Of a stretch of DNA of 64,000 bases, positions 51,737 through 59,946 are shown one piece after another; position 1 is the stretch's first letter, and each line of letters begins with the position of its first letter. Under the pieces are notes generated by a model. That model saw only the letters and a list, made by a program, of their open reading frames with translations. It had not been told where the DNA came from and did not search any database. The DNA is from DASUPK01 sp963819715 (GTDB lineage Bacteria; Actinomycetota; Thermoleophilia; Solirubrobacterales; 70-9), in contig CAWFXE010000002.1 of NCBI GenBank assembly GCA_963819715.1, positions 496,001 to 560,000 of the forward strand, given 5' to 3'. Both the position numbers and the translations under genes were made by a program.

Positions 51737-53113
51737 ATGGCGTCGACTCAACCGCCCGAGATGCGGCACCGCGTCAAGGTGCGCATCCTGGTCATCCTGG
51801 CCTCGATCCTCGCGTTCCTGGCGATCTTCACCAGCTGGATCGACCGCCAGCTGCTCGACACGAACCAGTGGGTCCACACGAGCGGACGGCTGCTCGAGGA
51901 CAAGGAGATCTCCGACGCCGTGGCGACCTATTCGGTCGACCAGCTCTACGCGAACGTCGACGTCACGCGGCTGGTCAAGAAGCGGCTGCCCGGCGACCTC
52001 CAGCAACTGGCCTCGCCCGCCTCGGCCGGCATTCGGGAGATCGCCACCCGCGCCGCGATACGCGCATTCCAATCGCAGCGGGTTCAGAACCTCTGGCAGG
52101 ACGCCAACCGCGTCGCCCACACCCAGCTGGTCGCCATCCTCGAGGACAAGAGCGAGGCGGTCTCGAGCCAAAATGGCAAGGTCGTCCTCGACCTCAAGCC
52201 GATCGTCTACCAGCTCGCCGATCGGCTCGGCTTCAAGAAGCAGGTCGCGAACGCGGTCGCGAAGGGAGAGCAGACCGGGAACCTGAAGCCCGGCTTCGGC
52301 GAGCTCGAGGTCGCGGACTCTCAGGAGCTCGACACCGCGCGGACCGTCACCAAGATCCTCAACGGCCTCGCGTGGTTCTTCACCATCGGCTCGCTGGCCC
52401 TGTTCGTCCTGGCGATGTGGCTCGGCAAGGGTCGCGATTGGGTCATCGTCCTGGGGTACGGCCTCGGCCTGATCGCGGCCGGGCTCGGGGCGATCGCGGT
52501 GCGGGCCATCCTGAAGGGACCGTTCGTCGACTCGCTCGCGAAGACCGAGGACGCCCGGATCCCGGCCCAGCACGCGTGGGACATCGGCACGTCGCTGCTC
52601 CACAGCATCGCCTCCAGCGTGATCATCTACGGGATCCTCTTCGTGATCGCCGCCTACCTCGCTTCGCCGCAGAACGGAGCGGTCAGCATCCGCCAAGCCC
52701 TTGCCCCGACCCTGCGGGAGAGGCCGGGAATCGTCTGGTCCGTTCTCGCCGCGGTCGCGCTGCTCGTCCTGATCATCTGGCCGCCGAACGGCACGCGGCA
52801 GCTGGTCCTGACGCTGCTCCTGTACGCGCTGGCCGGCGCCGGCATCGAGAAACTCGGTCGCGCCACGCGGCGCGAGTTCCCGGACGCCAAGCGCGGCGAC
52901 TGGGTGAGCGGGATGCGCCAGCGGGCGCGGAGGGCGAGCAGGGAGGCCGGACGTCGCATGGGCTCGGCGATCCGGGAGCTCTCCTCGGATGACAAGCACC
53001 CCGACGATGCCAAGCTCGACCGCCTGGAGAAGCTCGGTGAGCTGAAGAAGAAGGGCGTGCTGACCGCGGCGGAGTTCCGGGAGGAGAAGAAGAGGATCCT
53101 GGAGATCGACTAG
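51737..53113 (+). CDS. Integral membrane protein with C-terminal SHOCT motif
   Basis: 458 residues. One membrane segment near 17-35, a helical extracytoplasmic region (about 36-205), three or four further segments (about 210-370), a basic cytoplasmic stretch (RRASREAGRRMG) and a SHOCT motif at the end (RLEKLGELKKKGVLTAAEFREEKKR in two parts). The topology suggests a sensor or scaffold. No enzymatic motif is visible. Confidence 0.78.
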   Translation: MASTQPPEMRHRVKVRILVILASILAFLAIFTSWIDRQLLDTNQWVHTSGRLLEDKEISDAVATYSVDQLYANVDVTRLVKKRLPGDLQQLASPASAGIREIATRAAIRAFQSQRVQNLWQDANRVAHTQLVAILEDKSEAVSSQNGKVVLDLKPIVYQLADRLGFKKQVANAVAKGEQTGNLKPGFGELEVADSQELDTARTVTKILNGLAWFFTIGSLALFVLAMWLGKGRDWVIVLGYGLGLIAAGLGAIAVRAILKGPFVDSLAKTEDARIPAQHAWDIGTSLLHSIASSVIIYGILFVIAAYLASPQNGAVSIRQALAPTLRERPGIVWSVLAAVALLVLIIWPPNGTRQLVLTLLLYALAGAGIEKLGRATRREFPDAKRGDWVSGMRQRARRASREAGRRMGSAIRELSSDDKHPDDAKLDRLEKLGELKKKGVLTAAEFREEKKRILEID

Positions 53114-53123
53114 CCCAGGAGCG

Positions 53124-55031
53124 TCAGGGGATGCGCGGCGGGCCGATCGTAGGGGTCTTCAGCGGCCCGCCGAGGCCGACGAAGGCGACGATCTCGTAGC
53201 CGCCCGGGTTTGCCGGAAGAGCAACCTGCTTCCAGTTGTTCGTGAACCAGACGTTGCCCGATGGGTCGATCGCGACGGCGGTGCTGCGCGTCAGCCCGTC
53301 GAACCCGTAGCCGGTGGGCGGCGAGATCGCGGAGCCCACCCCGGTGCCGGGACGGCATTGCCGGCGCCTGACTCCGCAGAGCTCCGATATCCGCTGGTCG
53401 GCGAAGTTGGCGACCCAGACGTTGTCGTTCCCGTCCACCGCGATCCCCCAGGGAACCGTCATACCCGCGCCGGTAAACGACCCCTTCGGCGAGCCGTTCG
53501 GCCCGAGCATGGTGACGGACCCCTCGAATGGCGGGCTCGGAGGCGGTTGCGTGAAGGGGCAGGGGAGGTCGAGCACGCCCGAGTTCGCCACCCAGATGTT
53601 CCCGTGGCTGTCGGGCACGATACCCATCGGCCGCTTCAGTCCGCCGCCGGTGATCGGGGAATTCGCGGCCGGGGTGCCGTCATCGTTCAGCACCGCAACG
53701 GAGCTGCTGCTGATCCCGCTGACGAATGCCTGATCCTTGGCGTTGACGGCGACGCCGAAGGGCTCGCTCAGGCCGAGACCGCCGATGTTCTGCCCCGCGG
53801 CCGGGTTTCCACCGGGGATCCGGGTGACCGAGCCATCGGCGCAGTTCGCGACCCAGATCGTGCCCTTCCGGTCCGACACCGTCGCCTGTGGTGAGGCGAT
53901 GCCGCCCTGAGTGAAGCCCTGGCTGGGAGACAGCGCCTTGCCATCCGAATTGAAGAGGGAGACGCTGTTGCGCGGCGGAATGAGCGGGCAGCCGGGTGAG
54001 GAGAAGCCGAAGTTGCCGACCCACACCCTGCCGCGGGGATCAAGCGTGATCCCGAACCCGGCGCCGCTCAGGCCGCCACCCGTATACGGCGATCCGGTCA
54101 CGTAGCGGCCTCTCGGGTTGAACTTGAAGAGCAGGTCGCTCCCGCAGACCGACTGGAGCGGATCCGCGCTGTAGGTGTAGTTGTTGTTCACCCAGAGGAA
54201 GCCGCGGCCGTCGATCGCGATGTTGCCCGGGCCGTTCATCGTGTGCCCGTCGCCGTTGAAGCGAAGGGCGAGCGTCCAGGCGTCGGGGGTCTCATTCGAT
54301 CCCAACGCCGGCTGGAAGGGAGCCGGGCGGGAGAGCGCCAGATTGAACAGGCCGGACACGTCCTTCCACGGGTTCCGGGCGATATCGGCCACCGCCTCGA
54401 GCGTGCCCCGCGGAGAGTGCCCCTTCGGGGGCTTCGCCAGCCTGAAGAGCCGGCCGCAGCGATGCCGGTTCCGGACGCAGCGGGGAAGCATGTTCGCGAG
54501 CGAGTTGAACGCCCGCAGGGCGCTCGTGCTGGTCCCGTTCGGCTCCTGGGCGAGGACGCCGCTGATCGCGCCGGTGCGGACGTTGACCAGGTTCCGGACC
54601 ATCCCCGCCGCGTTCTGCAGGCCCGGCGACGGTCCGCCGATCGTGCTCCCGCGGATGAACTGGGCGAGGGCGAAACCGGAGGCGACCGTCGTCCGCTCGT
54701 TGACAACGAGCTGGCTGGGGGCCGGCGACTTGCCCAGCACCGAGGCGAGGCGGACTGAGCTCCGCTTGCCGACGAGCAGGTAGAGGATCGTCTTCCTCCG
54801 CCCTCCCTGGTAGCGCATCTCGAACGTTCCGTCCGAGTGGGATCGCGCGCGGGCGAGCACGAACGGCGTCTTCTTCTTCCCGGGGCGAACGCCGTAGAGG
54901 GTGACCGGGCTCGAGCGAAGCGGGCCCTTCCCGCTCAGCACCTGTCCCTGGATCCTCGATCCGGCCGCGCTCGCAGGATCGGCGGCCGTTCCGAGCGCGG
55001 AGAGCAACAGGCATCCCGCGGCAATCTTCAC
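53124..55031 (-). CDS. Secreted NHL/SMP-30-like beta-propeller protein
   Basis: 635 residues from a GTG at 55031 (KIAAGCLLLSALGTAADPASA signal peptide); upstream TTG and GTG codons to 55115 are less convincing. An N-terminal carboxypeptidase-regulatory-like beta domain is followed by a helical region and, from about 300, propeller blades such as IAIDGRGFLWVNN, ITLDPRGRVWVGN, VSDRKGTIWVAN, PDSHGNIWVAN, VDGNDNVWVAN and IDPSGNVWFTN. Probably a surface or secreted binding protein. Ligand unknown. Confidence 0.78.
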   Translation of the reverse strand: MKIAAGCLLLSALGTAADPASAAGSRIQGQVLSGKGPLRSSPVTLYGVRPGKKKTPFVLARARSHSDGTFEMRYQGGRRKTILYLLVGKRSSVRLASVLGKSPAPSQLVVNERTTVASGFALAQFIRGSTIGGPSPGLQNAAGMVRNLVNVRTGAISGVLAQEPNGTSTSALRAFNSLANMLPRCVRNRHRCGRLFRLAKPPKGHSPRGTLEAVADIARNPWKDVSGLFNLALSRPAPFQPALGSNETPDAWTLALRFNGDGHTMNGPGNIAIDGRGFLWVNNNYTYSADPLQSVCGSDLLFKFNPRGRYVTGSPYTGGGLSGAGFGITLDPRGRVWVGNFGFSSPGCPLIPPRNSVSLFNSDGKALSPSQGFTQGGIASPQATVSDRKGTIWVANCADGSVTRIPGGNPAAGQNIGGLGLSEPFGVAVNAKDQAFVSGISSSSVAVLNDDGTPAANSPITGGGLKRPMGIVPDSHGNIWVANSGVLDLPCPFTQPPPSPPFEGSVTMLGPNGSPKGSFTGAGMTVPWGIAVDGNDNVWVANFADQRISELCGVRRRQCRPGTGVGSAISPPTGYGFDGLTRSTAVAIDPSGNVWFTNNWKQVALPANPGGYEIVAFVGLGGPLKTPTIGPPRIP

Positions 55032-55144
55032 ACCGGGTCCCTGTCGGATCAACGCACGAACTCCCACCTTCTCACACTCCCTGGCTCCGAAGTCGAAGAT
55101 CGTCGGCGGAAGCACCCTATCTCAGGGCCCGGGCGGTGGGTTGT

Positions 55145-56389
55145 CTAGGGCATCGCGCCCGTGCCCGCCGCGAGTCCGGGATCCGCCTCCTCCACGGGCC
55201 CTTTGTCCGCCTCGATCCGCCGCTCGATCCACTTCGTCCCCAGCGTGTCGGTGGCGCCGTGGATCAGGATCGAGGCCAGGATCACGAACGCGGCAGCCTC
55301 GAAGATCGCGTTGCCCTGCGCGACGTTCGAGTTGAGCACCAGGACGGCGAAGAGCATGCCCGCCACCCCCTTTGGCCCGAACCAGGCGATGAACGCCCGA
55401 TGGGGCTTGGGCAGATCGACGCGGATGAACGCCAGGAAGATCGCGACGGGCCGCGCGATGAAAAGGGCGAAGGCGATGAACGCGATGAGCAGCGCGATGT
55501 CGCTGTGGTAGCCGGTGGTGACGATCAGCGCCCCGAAGGCGAAGAAGGTGAGCACCTGCAGGATCGAGCTGATGTTCTCGCTGAAGACGACGAAGTCGTC
55601 GGCGATCGCCCGATCCGCGACGCCGAGGGAGATGCCGCAGACGAAGGCCGCAATCAGCCCGTTGCCGATCGTGACGTCCGCGATGCCATAGGCGAGCAGC
55701 CCCATGCCGAGCGCGTAGATCCCCTCGTAGCGCCGCACGATCCCGCCGCCGGGCAGGTGGTGGGTGAGGCGCCCGGCGGCCTGGCCGAGGACGATCCCGA
55801 CCAATGCTCCGAACGCCGCCTCGCCGGCGAGCTTGGCGGCCTCGGTCGCGGCGTCGCCGGCGGAGGCGAGGATGATGAAGAAGAGCACGAACGGCAGCGC
55901 GAGCCCGTCATTGAGCCCGGATTCCAGATTGAGCGCATGCCGGATCGATGCCGGCACGCGCTGTGACGTGACTACCGAGGACGTCACCACCGGGTCCGTA
56001 GCCGCCAGCACCGACGCGAGCAGGAACGCCTCGGCCCAGCTCAGCGAGGAGAAGAACAGCTTCGCCGCCAGGGCCAGCAGCACCAGGGTGAGTGGCATGG
56101 CGATCACCAGCGCCCGCGCTACCGGCCCCCAGTGGACGAACAGCATCTCCCGGTCGACGAAGAGGCCATCCGAGAGCAGAGTGACGATCAGGGCGAGCTC
56201 GAAGAGATGGACGACCGCGCTGTCCCCGGCGTAGACGTGGATCGCGTCGACCTCGGCCAGGATCAGCCCTGCGGTCACAGAAAGCACTGCGATCGAGAGC
56301 ACGGTTCCACGCATCAGGCCCGAGAGCGCCGCGGCGATGGCGAGCAGCCCTCCGGAGAACAGCATCGCGGTGCCGAAGCCGACGTCCAT
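55145..56389 (-). CDS. Cation:proton antiporter (NhaP/CPA1-type)
   Basis: 414 residues with 12 or so membrane helices. The conserved ion-site region SVLAATDPVVTSSVV and HALNLESGLNDGLALPFVLF match sodium/proton antiporters of the CPA1 class; WFGPKGVAGMLFAV is another family block. It exchanges Na+ or K+ for H+. TATAAG lies 6 nt before the ATG. Confidence 0.88.
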   Translation of the reverse strand: MDVGFGTAMLFSGGLLAIAAALSGLMRGTVLSIAVLSVTAGLILAEVDAIHVYAGDSAVVHLFELALIVTLLSDGLFVDREMLFVHWGPVARALVIAMPLTLVLLALAAKLFFSSLSWAEAFLLASVLAATDPVVTSSVVTSQRVPASIRHALNLESGLNDGLALPFVLFFIILASAGDAATEAAKLAGEAAFGALVGIVLGQAAGRLTHHLPGGGIVRRYEGIYALGMGLLAYGIADVTIGNGLIAAFVCGISLGVADRAIADDFVVFSENISSILQVLTFFAFGALIVTTGYHSDIALLIAFIAFALFIARPVAIFLAFIRVDLPKPHRAFIAWFGPKGVAGMLFAVLVLNSNVAQGNAIFEAAAFVILASILIHGATDTLGTKWIERRIEADKGPVEEADPGLAAGTGAMP

Positions 56390-56395
56390 GTGGGG

Positions 56396-56401
56396 CTTAT
56401 A
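56396..56401 (-). promoter_or_regulatory. Candidate -10 box TATAAG for the antiporter
   Basis: It is 6 nt upstream of the ATG at 56389. Confidence 0.5.
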
Positions 56402-56445
56402 CAGACTGACGGGGTGACCGCCCGGTAACGGCCTCCCTGTTCAGC

Positions 56446-57891
56446 TCATCGCTTGCGCTTCTTGTTGCACTTCTTCTTCGCCGCGACCGCGCTCTTCTTC
56501 CCTCTTCTTCTTGCACTTTTCTTCTTCTTCGGTGCCCCCCCGCTCGGCGCCGTGGGCGCAGCGCCACCGCCACCGTCCGCCGGCGGCGCGGCGCAGGTCG
56601 GCTGAGCGATCGAGAACTCGTCCGCTCCGATGTCGCGGCGCTTCACCAGCGGGCAGACGCCGTCGCCGTCCAGGGCACGGGCTTGGCCGTCGACGTCCAG
56701 CGTGCCCGCGGCCGGCGCCGCGGTGTCGCCGGCGTCGATCATCGGCGAGCTCGCGAGCAGGTGGAAGTCTCCTCCGGCCGCGTTCACGAAGCCGGGATCG
56801 GCCGCCGTCTGGAAACCGTCACAGCCCACCCCAGCGAGCGGCCCGCGCGAGAACGAGATCGAGCAGGTGCCGCCGTTGATGTCGTTGATCCCGTGCTCTC
56901 CGACGATGCTCGAGTCCAGAGTGAGCGGGGCACCGTCGAGGTCGACGTCGCCGGTGGCCCCGGAGTCCGCCACAGCGGTGACGTTGGTCGCGGTCACGGC
57001 GGCGTCACCGCTGTCATCGGAGTCGACGATGGTGATCGCCGAGGTGCCTTGGCCGGCGATCAGGTCGCTGCTCAGGCTCACCGGCCCGAGCGTGTCGTGC
57101 ACCAAGATCCCGAGGTTGCCGTCGAGGATGCGGTTGCGGGTGGAGCTGACGGAAAGGGCGCTGGTCGCCCCGAGGGTGCCGAGGCGGAAGCCTTCCGCTC
57201 CCAGACCGGGGTCGTGCAGGAAGTTTCCGGTCAAGGTCAGACTTCCGGCCACGGCCGAGACGCCGTTGGCCCGCATTCCGCTGAACTCGTTGCCCGCGAT
57301 CGCCGGGCTGCCGCCGTTGACCTGTATCCCCCTGAGCAGGCCGGAGAAGTTGTTGCCCGAGATCGACACCGAGCCCGTGCCGACGACGATCCCCACGTCC
57401 CCTCCGCTCGCGCCCGGGTCGTCGAAGACGTTGTCCGTGATCGCGGTCATGGATCCGAGGGCGGTGTTGACGCCGACGAGGTCATTGGTGTTGATCCTGA
57501 AGCCGCTGATCGTGCCCGCGTCCCCGCCGGTGCCGACGAAGAACCCGTTCGCCCCGGACACGCTCAGAATCGGCCTGCCGTCGCCGCTCTCCACGCCCGC
57601 GACGAAGTCATCGGCGACGACCGACACTCCGTTGAAGAGGGAGACGCCGTTGACGTCATAGGCGGTGGCGCTGTCGTCCACCTTGACCGTGTTGCCGCTG
57701 CCGACATTGGTCGCGGCCGTGACGCCGAGCCCGATCGTCTGACAGGGATTCGCCTGCTGGCAGTCGGTGACGATGTTCGCGTCATCGCCCGTGTCCTTAT
57801 CGACGAAGAAATCGGCGGCCAGCGCCCCGCTCGCCGGTACGAGCATGGCGGCGGCGGCGATCACAACTCCGATTCCGAGTCGCTTCAGCAT
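56446..57891 (-). CDS. Secreted right-handed beta-helix protein with Lys/Cys tail
   Basis: 481 residues. Signal peptide (about 1-25), DFFVDKDTGDDANIVTDCQQANPCQTI start typical of parallel beta-helix surface proteins (two segments), many short turns (ISGNNFSG, IAGNEFSGM, LTGNFLHD), and a choice-of-anchor-Q-like ending (GGDFHLLASSPMIDAGD, DIGADEF). The tail ends KSAVAAKKKCNKKRKR. GAGGAAGGGA lies before the ATG. Possible carbohydrate-binding or adhesive role. Confidence 0.8.
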   Translation of the reverse strand: MLKRLGIGVVIAAAAMLVPASGALAADFFVDKDTGDDANIVTDCQQANPCQTIGLGVTAATNVGSGNTVKVDDSATAYDVNGVSLFNGVSVVADDFVAGVESGDGRPILSVSGANGFFVGTGGDAGTISGFRINTNDLVGVNTALGSMTAITDNVFDDPGASGGDVGIVVGTGSVSISGNNFSGLLRGIQVNGGSPAIAGNEFSGMRANGVSAVAGSLTLTGNFLHDPGLGAEGFRLGTLGATSALSVSSTRNRILDGNLGILVHDTLGPVSLSSDLIAGQGTSAITIVDSDDSGDAAVTATNVTAVADSGATGDVDLDGAPLTLDSSIVGEHGINDINGGTCSISFSRGPLAGVGCDGFQTAADPGFVNAAGGDFHLLASSPMIDAGDTAAPAAGTLDVDGQARALDGDGVCPLVKRRDIGADEFSIAQPTCAAPPADGGGGAAPTAPSGGAPKKKKSARRRGKKSAVAAKKKCNKKRKR

Positions 57892-57912
57892 CTGGATTCC
57901 CTTCCTCTCGGC

Positions 57913-59550
57913 CTAGCAGCCCAGCTTGTGCAGCTTCTTGCGGAGCTTGCGGACCTGGCGCTTGCTCGACTTCGACTTCTTCGACTTCGCCTTGGCGCGC
58001 TTCAGCTTCTTGCGGAGCTTCTTGCAGGCCGCGTTCGCCGTCGATGGGGTCGTCGTGGCCGTTCCCGACGGTGGCGGTGGCGGCGAGCTTGGGTTGCTGG
58101 GCTCGGGGCCCCAGCGCGCCACGACGGTGTCCTGCACGGTCGTGGGGTCGAACGCCAACCCGCCCGTGACCACCTTGCCGTCCGGCTGAACCAGCGCGTC
58201 GTTGGCCTGGGCCACGCCTACCGCGCCCGGGACCGGGGTGACGACGGTCCCGTCTCCCCCGAAGCTCGTGTCCAGTGCGCCGTCGGCGGCCCTGTACCTC
58301 GCAGCGGAGAACTCGTTGAGCGTGCGGCCGACCATGATCAGCTTGCCGTCAGGCGCCACCGCAATGGCCGTGCCCACCGTGGAGTTTCCGTCGACCGCGG
58401 TGGTCACTCGGCCGTCCCCGCCCGCCGGGTCGCCCGGATTCCCATCGAACGAGGGGTCGACATCACCCGTCGCGGGGAGCAGCCTGGCGAGCGCGAAGCG
58501 GTTCGGCGACAGGGCCGTCCCGGCCACGACGATCTTCGCGTCCGCCTGGATGGCGAGGTCCTTCGCATCGCTGTCCGAGCTTCCGAAGCTGAGCAGGAAC
58601 TTCCCGTTGCCGAGACCGCCGGGGCCGTCGAACGATGTGTCCAGCGTGCCGTCGGCTCCCGAGTAGCGGGCCAGGACGAAGTCGTCGTCAGCTCCCGCAT
58701 TGGCCTCGCCTGCGATCACGATCTTGCCGTCGGCCTGGATCGCGACCGCCTGAGCCTCCTCGAAGTTGCCGGTGCCTGTGACGTCGGTGCCCACGATCCC
58801 GTCGCCTCCACCGGGATTGGACGGATCGCCGTCGAAGCCGGCGTCGAGCGTCCCGTCGTCGTTGTACCGGACCACGGCCAGGTCCAGGTTGGCGCTGCCT
58901 GTGAATGCGGCAAAGCCGGTCGCGACGATCTTGCCGTCGCCCTGAATCGCCACCCCGAGGGCCTCGTCGTCGTCCTCTCCGGCGCCGTTCTCCGGTGCCA
59001 CCGGGGTGACGACGATCCCGTCCGTCCCGAAGCCGGCGTCGTCGGAGTTGTCGTCGAGCGTGCCGTCCGCGTTGTACCGAACCAGCGCGAAGTTTCGGTC
59101 GCCGTTGGCGTCCTGGGTGAACCCCGCGACGACGATCTTCCCGTCCGGCTGGATCGCGACGTCATAGGCTTCGTCGGCGTCGGTGTTCGCTCCGCTCGCG
59201 ATCGCCGTGGTGACGATCCCGTCGGTTCCGAAGCCGGAATCGCCGTCGGAGTTGTCGTCCAGGGTTCCGTTCGGGTTGTAGCGGAGGACCATGAAGTCGG
59301 TATCGGTGGTCACGGTCGAGTCGTTGTCGACCGTGCCCACGGCGACGATCTTCCCGTCCGGCTGGCGGGCGATCGCCTCGATTCGGTCGAGGCCGTCGAG
59401 CGGAGCAACAGGGATGGTCACGACTCCGTCGCCACCGAAGCTCGCGTCGGGGACCCCGTCGAGGGCATGCGCGGCGGCGGCCAGGCCGAGGGTCGCAGCG
59501 AGCACGGCCCCCGCGAAGACGACGGTCCTCAGATGAACCCGGTGACTCAT
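57913..59550 (-). CDS. Secreted delta-60 repeat protein
   Basis: 545 residues. Signal peptide (about 8-29), then at least seven delta-60-type repeats of the form AIQPDGKIVVAG...FALVRYNADGTLD..FGTDGIV, forming a likely beta-propeller. The C terminus is a long Lys/Arg helix with a final Cys (KKLRKKLKRAKAKSKKSK). The ATG at 59550 overlaps the stop of the 84-aa gene (ATGA), with GGAGG 10 nt upstream. In-frame codons run on to 61872 only as the antisense of the LuxR gene. Confidence 0.85.
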   Translation of the reverse strand: MSHRVHLRTVVFAGAVLAATLGLAAAAHALDGVPDASFGGDGVVTIPVAPLDGLDRIEAIARQPDGKIVAVGTVDNDSTVTTDTDFMVLRYNPNGTLDDNSDGDSGFGTDGIVTTAIASGANTDADEAYDVAIQPDGKIVVAGFTQDANGDRNFALVRYNADGTLDDNSDDAGFGTDGIVVTPVAPENGAGEDDDEALGVAIQGDGKIVATGFAAFTGSANLDLAVVRYNDDGTLDAGFDGDPSNPGGGDGIVGTDVTGTGNFEEAQAVAIQADGKIVIAGEANAGADDDFVLARYSGADGTLDTSFDGPGGLGNGKFLLSFGSSDSDAKDLAIQADAKIVVAGTALSPNRFALARLLPATGDVDPSFDGNPGDPAGGDGRVTTAVDGNSTVGTAIAVAPDGKLIMVGRTLNEFSAARYRAADGALDTSFGGDGTVVTPVPGAVGVAQANDALVQPDGKVVTGGLAFDPTTVQDTVVARWGPEPSNPSSPPPPPSGTATTTPSTANAACKKLRKKLKRAKAKSKKSKSSKRQVRKLRKKLHKLGC

Positions 59551-59801
59551 GGAATCGATACCTCCGTAATCTCGGTCGCCTGGGTCCTCTCGGCGACGTA
59601 GTCGGGCAGCTGCGAGAGAGCCGCCGCGGGGTCCGGTGCGTCCACCGTCCACCAGATCTCGTGGGCGGCGGTCCCGTTCACCAGCAGGCACGACCCGAAC
59701 GTCCCCGCATGGCGCAGCGGGCTGTCGAAGCCGCGCCAGGAGGCGAAGGCCACCCGGCATTCCTCGGCATCGTGCCTGTGGGTGAGCATGAAGCGCGCCA
59801 T
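59547..59801 (-). CDS. 84-aa conserved-looking small protein
   Basis: MARFMLTHRHDAEECRVAFASW at the N terminus (two segments) and LPDYVAERTQATEITEVSIP at the end. The fold resembles small ferredoxin-like/DUF3303-type stress proteins that start with a THRH/HEP motif, but I cannot name it. It overlaps the delta-60 gene by ATGA, so the two are coupled, and is divergent from the LuxR gene. Confidence 0.6.
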   Translation of the reverse strand: MARFMLTHRHDAEECRVAFASWRGFDSPLRHAGTFGSCLLVNGTAAHEIWWTVDAPDPAAALSQLPDYVAERTQATEITEVSIP

Positions 59802-59946
59802 CGGGGACGAGGATCTCGCCTCGGCCGGCACGGTTGTATCCGGGAAATCCCTGAACCTCGCGCCGCTCGGGGGGTGGTCTGTTTTGGGGTGGGCGGGGCG
59901 CACTCGTTCGGCTACGCTCGCCCACGCCAGTAAGGGGAAGGAAGGA

